Source: Rutidosis leptorrhynchoides (taxonomy: Eukaryota; Streptophyta; Magnoliopsida; Asterales; Asteraceae). Taken from it: DNA of 64,000 bases. Of the stretch, positions 21,865 to 34,693 are shown piece by piece. The notes beneath the pieces are model-generated. The model had not been told where the DNA came from, made no database searches, and was given only the letters and a program-made list of their open reading frames with translations. Each line of letters starts with the position of its first letter. The stretch's first letter is position 1. A program made the position numbers and the translations under genes. The stretch covers positions 2,540,001-2,604,000 of the forward strand of contig NC_092335.1 of NCBI RefSeq assembly GCF_046630445.1, in the 5' to 3' direction.

Positions 21865-22609
21865 TGTTAGGAAACCCGACTAGGTGAGCCCAAACAACAC
21901 TAGATAACCCCAAGTTATCAACCCACTTCCAATAAACGAAAATATAGTGAAAAAATTGTAAGACTAGCAAGAATGATAAAAACACGGAAATTTAACGTGG
22001 TTATATGCAATTGTTTATGATTGTTTTAGTCCACGGCCAACCAAAGAGTGTTCTATATTGATTAATTTCGTGGTGGTGAGTATACAATGAGTTCTAACTA
22101 GGAGTATTTATAGGAAACCAAGAACACTTGAGAAAACTTAAGCATGCTTCATGAAATCATCAACTAGCCATCTTGATCCTCTTTACACCTTTGTATTAGC
22201 ATGATCACAGCTCTAAAACAAGGTGTAAAGTAGCCCACGTGCACCTAAAGTGACAACTTGGACAATCAAATACGGATCCCATGTGCAAAAGTTGATCAAC
22301 ATGCTGACAGCTCACTTCCAGGTACCAGATGCGCCGCATCTCCAAGTGATGCGCCGCATCACTTGCCAGAAATGCGCCGCATCACTTGCCAGAAATGCGC
22401 CATATCCCTTTAACACGCCGCATCACAAAATTTCGGGCCAAAATGCTGCATGGATGCGCCGCATCCAAGAGTGATGCGCCGCATCACGCCCTGAAACTTC
22501 CTGAATTCAGGTTTCACGCAACCCGAAATCTGCAAAATCCGGGCAACACTTTAACTCACCTTTTGTGACGACATTTCCAACTTTGTTTAAATGTCTCCAC
22601 ACCTCAACA
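21865..22609 (-). repeat. 5' LTR of the gag-only copia element
   Basis: 745 bp. It has one extra 23-bp palindrome-containing unit compared with the 3' LTR. Palindrome cluster at 22328-22487; minus-strand TATAAATA at 22105-22112 is the likely promoter. Confidence 0.9.
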
Positions 22610-22614
22610 ACAAG

Positions 22615-23341
22615 TACTATAAAGGAACTACTATGGTTATAGACTTATATAGTCAATAAGAATTGCATTATAAATCATTTAATTAGTATTTTGACTTTTG
22701 AATCAACTAAACTGAAACACGTGTAAAGAAGATATGCTCAAAATGTTGTCACGGCTCACTGAGGAAATATGCTACAACAAATTTGTTAGGAAGAATCAGA
22801 AGTGCAAAACACATAAACGAGATAACTTTTCAAAAGGCTAGATGATTAATAAGTTGCAACCAACTGGATCATTGAAAAAGAAACTTGAATTGATTGAAAG
22901 CATTTTGATCAACCCCAAAGGGTAGGCATAGATGTTAGATGTTTGGGAATCTCTAAATGAAATGAGGCTCGAGTTGAATCCCCACTCACTAGACTTTAGG
23001 GGCTTGCCTTTCACAACAAAACAAAAAAAAAAAAAAAAAAAAGAGAGAGAAAAAAAAAACAACATTTTGATCTTATATGACTAATTTGCACGATGACAGT
23101 TAAAAAAACATGTTGTACCCAAATATTAACCGGGAAATATCAGATACCATCTACTTACATTATTACTTGAATCCATAAGTAACAAATTCACAAGTTACAA
23201 ATTCAGGTCTTGTTGATTTATGTGTGCTTGACATCTAAAAAGGACATGTGGAATTGAAGTAAATTAACACATCTACATGCTTACAAAATTTGCATCAAAA
23301 TCGACCCTGCTTCAATAAGCGCAACTTCCTCACTAACTATT
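22615..23341. other. Intergenic
   Basis: A-rich run with GAGA tract at about 23020-23060. No gene is recognised. Confidence 0.4.
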
Positions 23342-24532
23342 TTACACGCCTCCCTCACCAGATGCAACAGCAACAGCGGCTTGCGCATTCTTCGTTACAG
23401 CCTCCTTGTGTGGCTTACTGAAATAACCTTTTGTAACCAACCTGTAAAAAGTCAATTAACTTCACTTACAAGATGAAAAAGTAAGCGGAATAGTAGACAA
23501 GCCAGGTTGATGAAAGGTCAAAAGTCACCAGTGTTATATCTTTACAGATAAGATGAGGTCGGGTTGGATTGGGTATTTGGGTTGACCCAAAACACTTTTT
23601 GCTGAAAAGTTGGTTTTAAAATCAATCTTCTATTAATTACTGTAATATAAAGTTGGTTTTCCAAGGATGATTTGTGATTATTGTTATGTTATTTGATTTG
23701 ATGAACAATAAAATAAATAAATGAAACAACTAAGGAGGTTCTATAATAAGCATTAAAAACACACTTTGGATAGTAGATCACTTCCAAGCCATTTAAGCCC
23801 TGTTTTTTTTTCTTTCTTTTTTTTTATGCTAATTTTTTTGCATCTGACAGGTTAATGAGATACAGACATAACGAGAATCGACCAATTCATAAGTAAATGG
23901 GTCAAAGTTGTCACATTTAATAAAAGGAATTCTGGTTGTGATGGAACTCACCACCAAATGCAAGCTAGGGGCTATAATACCTTGTTCTCCGGCGGCTGAT
24001 AAGTCATGCTATAAGTGCTGTCTGAATGGATTTTGTGAATGTCTATGAAACCCCACATCATTTATGAAGGACCTGCAACGCCACCAAACATTAACATTAG
24101 TTTCTGTGAAAAGTAACAGACGCAAATTTTACCCAAGTATTTACAAAGTTGTACTGTAGTAGGAGTAACCAATATTCTATCAACTACTGGGAAGCAAGTA
24201 GTCTTTTCTCCAGGGACATTTTCCAGCTCACAAGCTCCCGCTCCTGCCTAGATAATTAAAAATAATCATATATCTGAGTAAATATTATATTGGGAGTTTC
24301 CCCTTATGTAATCTCGTCTAGGAACAAATGGTGTCAATCAATTTTAACATTATAACTTCATGAATTATAGAAACATGCATACTCGTCACTTATCATCAAA
24401 TTACATTCATAATGGGTACCTTCAATACTTGCAAGGCGGCTAATGCCTTCCCCTGAACTTGATCTACAACTGCAGGCTGCAGCAACACACACCTTCCCCA
24501 GGCAGTAATGGCCTCCTGTAGAGCTGGAGAAA
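23342..24532 (-). pseudogene. Exon remnants of an unrecognised multi-exon gene
   Basis: Four blocks on the minus strand look like exons with GT...AG borders. A is 24420-24532 (37 codons, starting SPALQEAITAWGRC). B is 24133-24247 (38 codons, starting AGAGACELENVPGEK), and A and B join in phase. C is 23981-24072 (containing WGFIDIHKIHSDSTYSM). D is 23342-23441 (LVTKGYFSKPHKEA, ending at TAA). C carries an in-frame TAA near its start and leaves the wrong phase for D, so at least two lesions are present. No initiating exon was found to the right. I do not recognise the protein family. The codon-like composition and splice borders argue it derives from a real host gene, now decayed or a truncated copy. 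Confidence 0.45.
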
Positions 24533-24654
24533 CTACACTACAGAGATGGAGCATGTTAATTTGCTAGAAGAAAAACATAAGTTCCCAAGATCCGTAGACT
24601 AAAATATTTATGTAATATTAATATTATTTTGAAACGAATAATAACACTATCGTT

Positions 24655-24840
24655 TTGTTCTTTTACAAAAATGTGCAAGGCAATGCCAGTTCCAAATTTT
24701 TCTGCATTTTTCGAATGCCTGGTGGATCGGATATACCTTCAGAGCCACAAGCTCGATCTCTTCGTGCATCGATGATAAAGCTTTCCTTTGCAACTACCCA
24801 TATTGATTTTGTTCTTAAAACATTCCAAGAACTAAAATAA
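24655..24840 (+). pseudogene. Possible terminal exon fragment of a host gene
   Basis: A plus-strand open stretch ends at a TAA (24838-24840) and reads protein-like from about 24680 (ASSKFFCIFRMPGG, then RASMIKLSFATTHIDF). No upstream exons were found within 1 kb on this strand and the decayed gene to the left runs the other way. Family unknown. It may be a fragment moved by a transposon. Confidence 0.3.
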
Positions 24841-25136
24841 TACGGAGTATATATCTACATAATTACTAAAGTGTGGCACCTTTTTCGTTTCAGAGCAATT
24901 CCTATAGACTATGTCTATGACATGTGGAATGTAGAAAACTTAAAAGTAAAAACCCCGAATATAGAAAAAGTACCATATTGAGCATCATGGAGGTTAAGCT
25001 CTAAATATTTAATTTATTTAATTATTTATAATAACTTAACATGTTCCTATAATTGTTTTGCTGAGTTTTTTTTCATCCTTAAGAGGTCCTTTCGATGATT
25101 ATACTTATATACTTATCGTTGGTATCTTGCTGCACA
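24841..25136. other. Intergenic
   Basis: AT-rich, nothing recognised. Confidence 0.4.
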
Positions 25137-25141
25137 TCGTC

Positions 25142-25619
25142 TGTTAGGAATTCGGTAGGCCCTAACAAAACTGGTGATTCATGCAAATCACCAAACCCAC
25201 ATCGACAAACGATTTAGCTAAAGCAAGAACGATAAATAAAAAGATGCATAAACGACACGGGTATTTAACGTGGTTATATCCCAACTCTAAAACACTGAGA
25301 AGGGTTTAGTCCACGGGCGCAAACCAGAGATTTTTCTTCTATTAATTCCGTGCACACATTACAATGAGGCTCAATTTATAGGAATAGTTAAACTTGTCCA
25401 CCAAGTTAAACTTGTCCTTCAAACAAAAGACATTTCATAAATATCTATTATTTGCTCCATACTCCATTCTTACTAGAAGATATAATTAAGGCAACAAAAT
25501 CTCTACTACTTGTTCACCAAGTCAAGCTCCCTACGACTTGTTCACCAAGTCAAGCTCTCTACGACTTGTTCACCAAGTCAAGCCTTGTTCCTTTGATCAA
25601 ATTCTTCACACTTTCAACA
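25142..25619 (-). repeat. 3' LTR of the non-coding LTR element
   Basis: 478 bp. Contains three tandem 28-bp units with ACTTGTTCACCAAGT (about 25506-25585). Confidence 0.9.
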
Positions 25620-28444
25620 ATGTCCCACTTGAAGACTTTGAGCAAACTCTTCACTACTCAACAATCTCCCACTTGAAGATTTTGAACAAACCCCGAACAT
25701 CAATCTCCATTCCAACCAAGAACGTAAAACCACCATTATACCGCCAAACTCCATTTGGGACACGCACACTCATCATATACGTCGAATGAGTAGACTTTCG
25801 ATACAAGGTCTTCAACACTACTTGTCGGAACTAGAACCAATAACCGCCTCAACTGTCAATGTTGTTCAAACACCCATAGCAACTCCCGGTCTCCTCTCAG
25901 CTACGACTTTTGATACCGCTGGAATCAAACATCCGGGTCACACCGCTCTCCACACCTGAGGGAAGGAAGTCTTTCGACATCAAAACCGTTAAGCTTCAAC
26001 CCGATCTCCAGTTACTAACTTGGGCCATCTCGGTTTCTTGCACCACCATCTTCTTACCCGAAGATCATCTTCTTACTCGAAGATCATCTTCTTACACCAG
26101 AAGACCAATTGAAGTATGAACTCTTCAATTATAGGATTCTTCATGAGACTAAACTGCCTCACTGATCACTCTAGAGATGTCCAATCCCGAACCCACATGT
26201 AATGATCACCCTCGTACAGAATTTCCCGTTTATCTATGATTTCCTTTTACCAGCAATCAGAAAATCCAACAGACGCCCTCGTAGACTCTTCATCAAGGCT
26301 CCAGTAAGAACGTAGTCAAAACCTCGAAATCTACTAATTTTTCAACTTTCCGCTTTCTCGCTGGTACATTGACTTCCTCATAGCTATGAATTTCACAAAC
26401 CCCATCTTCTCATCTCAAGCACGCTCCCACTGTACAAGTAAAAAATAAAACCGCGGCTATCCGAGAAGAATCTGGTTTCACCGGTCAGTTGCAAATCTCT
26501 TTGCCAATCGAGGGTATGTTTGCAGCATCCAAGTACCCTAGTGTTATAAACACTAGTCCTATGAGAACTGAAGACACACGTCGCATAACCGTCTCCATAA
26601 CTCCCACTAGTCGTCAAACTCCCACAAGCTCGGTACTTCCGTCGGTTACCAAACTCCAACCGAGTTCCCGACACCCTCTAGAAAGCTCAAGTTCCAGGAC
26701 TTACAAGATTATCCACTTCTACCATCACCTAAAGATTCCTATTGGTCACCCCGAAGAAAACCGCTCGCTTTGTTGAACAAACCCGGGCCACAGTCGAACA
26801 CGTCCTTTCCGACAACTTCAAGCCAATTTCTTTAGTGAGAGAAGCTCTAACCCTGCCCACATATTCCAAATACCTTGGAATATTTGACTAAATACATTTA
26901 GTCGACCCGTTCAATAATTTGATGTTGGACTTTGGTTTGCAACATAACAAACCTCCCCTCAAACCCAAGTTCAACTCGGCATCCCTCCAATGATAGTCAA
27001 GCTCCAACCTTCTTTAGTACCTGCCGCAACCTCGGAACACAACTTGAATGGGACCACATCAAGTCTACTTACGGTACAAGGCTCCAAGATCAACTCATCC
27101 ACTGAGGATGCACAACTTGCGTGTGCCAACCAAGGGGTTAAGCCAACCGTCGACATGCTGCAAATGTCACCTTGCGCTATCTACACATCCAGACTAAAAC
27201 TCACGAGTATCATACATTCACGATAACTCCCACTGTCAATTTTCAAACGAATGTCCCCCTGTTTATTACTTGGCCGCCCAAAAAACCCGAGAGAAACCAA
27301 CTCTTGTGCACACAATTGTTTCTTCCCCATATCCTGATGTATGACTATGGTTTGTACCCAACAAACCTCCCCTCAAAACCCATTTTCATATGGGTGTCCC
27401 TTCCAATGATAGTTCGTACCCAATCTTTACCGCCGTCATACGGAACTCTCAATTGTCTGTGTTCGGATCAGTGAGATTTCGATACAAGACTTCAGGATCA
27501 ACTCAACGTTACCAAGGGAACGCACGCACGCTGAGAGGTGCGCCCACAGCACCGTCCATCACATCCAGAATATATTTTGGCTCCCGTAACAAAGCTATAT
27601 CTCTGAAAAATCACAGCCTTTATCGCCCGAAGATTCGCAAAACAAATCGTCTCGCCACTCGCAACATCAAAACCGGAAAACTCTCTCATAAAACTGCCGC
27701 AACTTTAAAAAATCGTATCTCAAGAACCAACGGTCTGATCATCACCAAAATTTTATCACTCTTAGATCAGTAACTTTGAAAGCTACAGTCCAAGTTTCAC
27801 GTCGATCAAACCGTAGACGAACCCTCTATGAATTTTCTCTTACATCAGCTCCAAACCCGAACGACTGCAACTTCGAAAAAACATAACTCAAAATCTAACG
27901 GTCCGATCACTGTCAAATTTTGAACACGACTAGATCTATACGTCTTTTACTTACAGTAAAATGTTCAACACTATCCGACGGTTAACGAACCCGTAATGTT
28001 TTTTCTTCTCTAACAGCTCCGGAATAAAACTTTGAACAGAAGCATTTGAAAAATCATATCTTGAAATCTAACAGTCTGATCATCCTCAAATTTTTACAGC
28101 TACTAGATCTATGACTCCAACACTGTCGGTAAATATTTCAAGCTGATCCAATGGCTAACGAACCCGTAATAATTTTTCTTCTCCAGCTGCGCAGTAGAAT
28201 CCGAATTTTGAAAAGTTCATCATTCCCTCGAACTGGACCGGAAGGAATGATAACTTAGATCCGATACCCGGATCTTCCCGAAAATCTCTTCTTTGTCTTC
28301 AGCAACAAATCTTCGATATCTCGACAGAAGTTGCAAGACACACAACCCTGTCGTTTAATCTAACCTTGATGAAAAAACCGAATCATCAAACATATCGAAC
28401 ACCTTGCTTTCAAATCGCCATCGTGCTCATCTTCGAACCTTAAA
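25620..28444 (-). other. Internal region of the non-coding LTR element
   Basis: No coding capacity. Two similar passages with CCAATGATAGT lie near 26985 and 27405. A threefold degenerate tandem repeat fills 27690-28195. Confidence 0.7.
27690..28195. repeat. Three tandem degenerate units of about 167 bp
   Basis: Units start near 27690, 27858 and 28024. They share ATCTAACGGTCTGATCA-like, CTAGATCTAT-like and TAACGAACCCGTAAT-like blocks in the same order. Confidence 0.75.
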
Positions 28445-28458
28445 GCTCTGATACCACT

Positions 28459-28944
28459 TGTTAGGAATTTGGTAGGCCCTAACAAGACTGGTGATTCATG
28501 CAAATCACCAAACCCACATCGACAAAAGATTTAGCTAAAGCAAGAACGATAAATAAAAAGATGCATAAATGACACGGGTATTTAACGTGGTTATATCCCA
28601 ACTCCAAAACATGGAGAAGGGTTTAGCCAACGAGCGCAAACCAGAGATTTTTCTTCTATTAATTTCGTGCACACATTACAATGAGGCTAGGGGTTATAAT
28701 TTATAGGAATAGTTAAACTTGTCCACCAAGTTAAACTTGTCCTTCAAGCAAAAGACATTCCATAAATATCTATTACTTGCTCCATACTCCATTCCTACTA
28801 GAAGATATAATTAAGGCAACAAAATCTCTACTACTTGTTCACCAAGTCAAGCTCCCTACGACTTGTTCACCAAGTCAAGCTCTCTACGACTTGTTCACCA
28901 AGTCAAGTCTTGTTCCTTTGATCAAATTCTTCACACTTTCAACA
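28459..28944 (-). repeat. 5' LTR of the non-coding LTR element
   Basis: 486 bp, followed on the plus strand by the TCGTC duplication. Carries the same three 28-bp units (about 28830-28905). Confidence 0.9.
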
Positions 28945-28949
28945 TCGTC

Positions 28950-30050
28950 AACTGGTGTTTTCAACAAATTCACATCCTTTTTATCGTATGTAATAATGAA
29001 TGGCATTATTCTCAAAAAAGACTTAAGTTATTTTATGGAAGAGTAGAAAACATATTTATTAGTATGTACCTGGCTTTTTTTTTTCAAATGTTTATCATCC
29101 AGCATCATATTATTTTCAGTACTTCTATCGTCTTTACTGGCATCATTCTCATCCGCATATGATAATAACTTTTCTTGATGTATTCCTAGCGGTTCCATTT
29201 TATGCAGTGGCGGATCTGGGATTGATAGTCAGTGGTGTCACTGATTAAAAACTTACAAAATTTCTACCAGTGGTAGAACCCGGAAAATTTTTTAAGGGGG
29301 CAAAAAAAAAAAATTTGTTTGTAAAGTTAGAATTTAAAAATCCAAATCCACTAGTACCAATACGCGGCAGAGGGGAAGAAACACTACGAAATGAATATGA
29401 ATCAACAATAAAAGAGTTTTTGTTATAAATTATCCATTTGTTTATGAAGCTTGGAACTAAGATTGGTTGGGACAACAAACATCCATCTTGTGTATGTACT
29501 GATATTTAGTAAAAGTCCCAAAATAAACAATCCATTAGAAACATTTGCTAAAGTGGATGAATTTTAACGAGCTTTCAATTCTCTTATAAAATTTTAAAAT
29601 ATTAGTTTTATAAACTACAGAGTACTAAACTTAAGATAAACTACATCTTGTTAATTCAATACAAATGTATACGTAGTATTTTATTATGTAGGAGGTACTT
29701 ATTTACCATTTTAATTACTCCGTATTCAATTTAGATAAAAGAATTAAATGTCATGGGAGTATCTATCTATTGTACATGGAGTACATAAAAAATAATAATA
29801 TAAAAAAGAAAACTGAGAAAGTACATAATGATGGGTCATATCACTTAACCACCCACTATACATTTCTCTTTCCATCATCTTCATCCCATTTCCTCCACCT
29901 CCCTCCTGGTTCAACGACTCTGATATGCCACTAACGGACGGTTTTATTTTGTGCGGTGTCGTTAGGTCGCATGATGTTCGATTCGCTAGCACACAGCGTC
30001 TTCGTTTATTTATATTATGTGGGGCCTAAATTTACTTTTACTTTCTAAGG
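28950..30050. other. Intergenic with degraded transposon ends
   Basis: Two related patches near 29212-29230 (AGTGGCGGATCTGGG) and 29264-29310 (CAGTGGTAGAACCCGG then AAGGGGGCA) resemble ends of degraded DNA transposons common in plants. No coding region is supported. Confidence 0.35.
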
Positions 30051-31815
30051 TGTAGAAGGTGTAAGTTAACCTAGTGTCGAATTTTTATGCTGATTAACGA
30101 ATTGAAGATGAAGTGGATAATTGTCTTTTAGTTAAATTACCTGGATAAAAGATAGTAGTTGATTTTAGCTAAAGGTCCTAAATGCGGAAAAATAAATAAA
30201 GTGGAAGGATATCCGGAGTATGCAGATCTGGGAAATGTTGATCAAGATATCAGTATTGGATTAGAGAAAGGTAATTATGCTTATGTTAAGACTGTGCTTG
30301 GAATGATGTAGATCTGGTTGGATGAGCCAATTACACAGACCTACTTATCGCTGAACTCTCAGAGTTCTTTGAGCAGTGAGAAGTATGTCACTTGGTCGTA
30401 TAACTGAAGTGTAACAATACCTCGGAGGTTATCCTCAGTAGAGTACTAGGTTTATTAGTGAGTTAAGCTCTAATCCTAACCCTCGTTATCAGTTTAGGTA
30501 ACTAAATAACAATGTGCCGTGTTGATTGAACACTGATCACAAACGGAAGAGTTCGTCGGTTTAAGTTGGCAAAACCTTAAATGAAAACTAACAACCATTC
30601 CATCATACTAATGAGATCACAACCATTCCATCATACTAATGAGATCACACCAAATCAAACAATATACAGTATTATAGTCAATATACTGATAGTAAAGCAG
30701 ATAGAAACCTAATGAGTACCTAAACAGTTGATATGACTAAGACCTAGGGCAACAATCAGACAAGAACATGCAATAGGCTTGGGTCATACAGTAAAAGCAC
30801 TAACTAGATCTTAACAGCTCCTAAGAGGTCTCTTCGGAATAGTCAATAGGCATACTAGGTCATTCATGTCTCAATTTCTAGGTTTTGTGTCCTAAAAGTG
30901 CATTAGATGCCTCTCGGGAACTCCGGCCATACCGAGTTCATAGAATCTTCAGATATAGTATAACCAGGGGTCTTAATCCTATGAAGTAGCTAATTTCATA
31001 TAGGTGGACAAGTCCTGATCACAACCTAAGTTGGTCAATCCTTAAGATGCTAGCATACAAATCTATTAGACTTCCTAGTTCAGTATTATAACAGTAATCG
31101 TACTAAATTAACATAATTACGCTAACCCAAACTTCTATCATGCCAACATACAGATAAATTAAGCTATCATGGCAATATCGGAATGCATTATTAAACATAA
31201 AAGGTAAGAATACATGTTTAATACAAAAGACAAGCGTTTCGGATAAAAACCTGAAAAGGCCGAACAAATCTGCCCGAGATCGGAGGGACTCGCCGGGATA
31301 TCCTCCGGAAAATAAAAGCTAAGCTAACTACTACTAAAAACTAACTAAAAGATTGAAAATAAAAATTGAATTGTAAGTTTAGTGTGTTTTGGAATGGATG
31401 GAGAAAGCCCTTTAAATAGACCAGGTTTTTGCCAAAATACGGCGGGCTGGCCGTATGGCAGCCCGTCTGGTGGCCCGTATTTGGCAGGCCGTTTGACTGG
31501 CAACCCGTTTCTTGGGGGCGTTTGCTGGGCCATTTGGTAGGTCGTACTCCATACTGGCAGACCGTATGGCAGGCCGTATATGGTGCTGGTCAGCCTTGAT
31601 TCACTGGATCGTAACTTGATTTCTTGTCTTTCACCGTTTTCGCTCTAGAATCTTCGTTTCAGCTCCGTTTTGCTTGATTCTTTTTGCATCGACTTTGTAA
31701 TTACTTAATCTACAAAATCAATTGAAAAAGCGATAATTTTTCCTACAAAGTTTTAATCTTTATTGTTTTAGGGCTTAATTTGGGGGGTAAAAACTTGACT
31801 TTTTGCCCGATATCA
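30050..31815 (-). repeat. 3' LTR of Athila-type element A (left edge approximate)
   Basis: The right edge is firm: the minus strand reads GTGTGGGGTATT (purine tract, 31816-31830) then TGATATCGGGC, the LTR start. The left edge is uncertain because the partner LTR lies outside the window. A GC-rich repeat cluster at 31436-31590 includes ATACGGC and GCCGTAT arms and repeats of GGCAG-CCCGT type. Confidence 0.6.
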
Positions 31816-34693
31816 AATACCCCACACTTAGCTTTGCTTGTCCTCAAGCAAGAAAGCGGGAATATAAGAATCTTTCTAATAGATTCTCCCTTGCCCTACC
31901 CGTAGATCTTTTTATTATGCCTTCATCAGAAGTCGGTACATCTTTCGAAAGTATTGGAAAAAGTTTCAAGCTTCAATGATTTGGTCGCTAGATTTCAATT
32001 GCGCCCATAGTGGAAAAGGCGTACTTTTCAACTCTCAGATGTAGAGTATACATGATCCGGCTCCTCACTGACGGATCACTCATATCACTCAAGTGTTTAG
32101 GGTGTCCTATTCTAATTGTATTGTCACTCAGAAGCTAGTCGTGTAACAATTCTCATCATAGGCTTGGTAAAGCATCGATATCTCCACCGGTTAAGTAAGG
32201 ACGGCACTGATCTTCTTCCTAAGCATTCTTTCAAGAGGAAGACGGGTTATAGAGTTTGGTTGGAAATTTATGAATTTGGTGAAAGAGATCCAGATCTCTT
32301 GATTCGAGAGAATTGATAGACTTTGATTCTTTAGAGTATCCATTTTGGATAGATAATGGCTGAGAATTCCGTAAAGGTTTTCTTCGGAAGAGGCGGATTT
32401 TTCTAAGACTTTGTCTAGAATTTTCTTTTGCTCTTCCAGCATTCTTCTTAAGGGCATCTTCTCGGGTTTCTTTTTGCCTTAGAGACTTTGCTCTTAGAGA
32501 CTTTGCTCTTTCATAATCATTTTTTTTCGGCATACCCTTTCTTCATAACTTTTGTCTTTCGTTCCTAGTGCCGAGAGAGGAAGTGATAATTCACTGAAAA
32601 TAGGTCTTTGACCTATCAAAAACAATCAAGGGTTCGGAATCTCTCGACTAGTGCTTTTGAAGCGAATTTGATCGATCTATCTCTTCATTAATCTCTGGAT
32701 CTTTCGATGAATGGAAAGGGGAGTGAATGTGAATGGTGTATTTTGGGAGTGAGTTTGGGGGTGAATATTCCTGATTCATCAACTCTTTATGTGAGTTGGT
32801 CAGTTTAAATTGCGTGGAGTGGAAACAGAAACGGAGGGCCTTTTGTCTTCTCTATTTAGAATGATTTTGGAAGGAGTATCGTACCTGCACCACGTATGGC
32901 CTTCACTAACCATTGGTCTTGAAACGTATGACTGAACCAAGTTCTACTTGAACCGTACACCGGCACGCTCATAAATTGAAATAACAAAGCACTGCAGATT
33001 TGATGGGTCATACAGATACTTTGGGTCCAATATTCCTTACTTTTTAGAGTAGGGGTCGTGCTTGATCATGCGTAGCCTTTTACATATTTTCTTAAAAGAA
33101 ATCTTTTGACACAAAACATAAGTTTCAGCTTAATCATTTCGTTCTAATAAATGTTCCGAAAACCGATTTCTAGCAATTTTATTAGATCTTTTGGGCAAAA
33201 ACAAAGTAAGAATTTTTCAAAATTATCCAATATTCATTGCTCAATTACTTTTTGGACAAAAGAATTTTTCAAAAACTGGCGTTTTATGGTTACTTGACTT
33301 TAAAACTTCAAACCTTACTCATTACCCCACACTTAGAAGAACATTGTCCATAATGTTCTCTAGAAAGAATATTTTGATACTATATAAATTAAGGACATTG
33401 ACTTCTAAAATTCTAAGTTAATTGCGGGGGTTACCCCACACTTAGAGATTTTAGTGCGTTATAATTGAAATAGGTTTGAGAAATGATTACTTCCCTATGG
33501 TCGTGTTACTTTCCTACTGCTGGGCCTTCCTACGGTCAATCTCCTACATACCAGTCTCTTTTGATAATATTTCTGCATGAGGAACAAAAAGAGAAAGGCA
33601 GCATTTCCACTATATATAATTTCTCAGTACAATGCTTCAAAAAGATAAAAATAAGATAAAGATAAAGTAGTCTATGGGATACTATCCTGGTCAATGCGCT
33701 GTGTCGGCTCTGCGAAGTATCTGAAGATCTCATCATCCTCTAGGTTCGGCAAGTACTCGAGAGGTTGCCCGATATCCAACTCAGGGTCAAGTAAAGAATT
33801 TAGACATAAGTATGTCGGCATCTCCAGGTGAGATAAGTCCGAGAAACGCTCCTCGTCAGGTATGCTCCCAGTGATCTCAAATGCCTGGGCCATTGGTGGC
33901 TTCACTGAAATAGGAATAGTGACTAGGTGACAACCCTATGGTAACTCACTGACTGAAACTGGCTCGGTGACTGGAGCAGGCGGCGTGATGGAAATAGGAG
34001 TAGCATGTGCAGGCATAGTAGTTGAGGCAACTGAGTGAACTGAGGCCGGTGTGGAACGCCTGGTCGTAGCTCGTCATGTTGGCTGAACACGGCGCGCTAG
34101 CCTAAATGAAGATGGGCCCAGAGTACTGCGTGGCATCCCCTCGCGCTGGAGGTATGCTCTCAGAGCTCTGTGGAGTCTCTGCTAATCTCTGAGTAGTGCC
34201 CATGCAACATCAGGGTCACTCAAAGTGGCTCCGTAATGTATCAATATCTTTGGCTCATGCGTATCTGGCAACTGTGTGTGCTCGACTGGTCTCCTGGCTC
34301 AACGTCTAGATCGTCGGACGGGAGGAGCTAGCGGTGTTGTGCTGTTATCCTCCTCAACACTCTCTAATATCAATCGCTTTGGGCCTAATTTCCCTGTTGA
34401 TGGCCTGTTCTGATCAGTACTACTTCCGGAAGAGTATACTCTAGGAGTCCTCCTCCTGCGAACGGAAATGTAAGCTGAAGCTCCTGAACTTGGCATTTTG
34501 CCTGAACACATTCAACAAACTTGTAAGTATTAAGCGTAAGTATGGCGCTTAGTTGTTAGTACACAGAGGTAATATCTTAAGACTGAAAATAATAAAAAAT
34601 AAAAATAAGTAATAAAAAGGATAAGCAAGGGGTGCCTCCCAAGAGCGCTTTGTTTATCAAGTCGTTACAGCTCAACTTTTCCTTGTCAGGTCT
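31816..34693 (-). other. 3' internal region of Athila element A
   Basis: Lies between the integrase end and the 3' LTR, where Athila elements carry an extra ORF. Only short open pieces remain on the minus strand (33672-33905, acidic; 34299-34511, basic with RRRRTPRVYSSG). The LTR-proximal part carries a conserved TTGCTTGTCCTCAAGCAA palindrome just inside the purine tract, also present in element B near 51705. I see no intact gene. Confidence 0.55.

Larger units (their letters stand above)
19320..22609 (-). mobile_element. Non-autonomous copia element with gag and protease remnant only
   Basis: LTRs are at 19320-20041 and 21865-22609 with target duplication ACAAG (19315-19319 and 22610-22614). 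The primer-binding site on the minus strand (21850-21862) is TGGTATCA followed by AGAGC, one base longer than the initiator tRNA-Met match. The minus-strand purine tract GTGGGAGATT is at 20042-20051. The internal region is only 1.8 kb and encodes gag and part of a protease; integrase, RT and RNase H are absent. LTRs differ at many positions plus a 23-bp repeat-unit indel, so it is much older than the copia element to its left. Confidence 0.9.
25142..28944 (-). mobile_element. Non-coding LTR retrotransposon (LARD/TRIM-like)
   Basis: LTRs are at 25142-25619 and 28459-28944 with target duplication TCGTC (25137-25141 and 28945-28949). The primer-binding site on the minus strand (28445-28456) is a perfect TGGTATCAGAGC; a purine-rich tract abuts the left LTR. 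The 2.8-kb internal region has no frame longer than about 130 codons and no gag or pol motif. Transposition therefore needs proteins in trans. LTRs differ by numerous substitutions and an 8-bp indel. Confidence 0.9.

Noticed and set aside
25452-25676. Repeated short frames in the 25142-28944 element, also at 28777
   Set aside because: They read through the 28-bp LTR tandem units and have no protein features.
29744-29992. 82-codon minus-strand frame
   Set aside because: No domain, no conserved neighbour, composition like the surrounding non-coding DNA.
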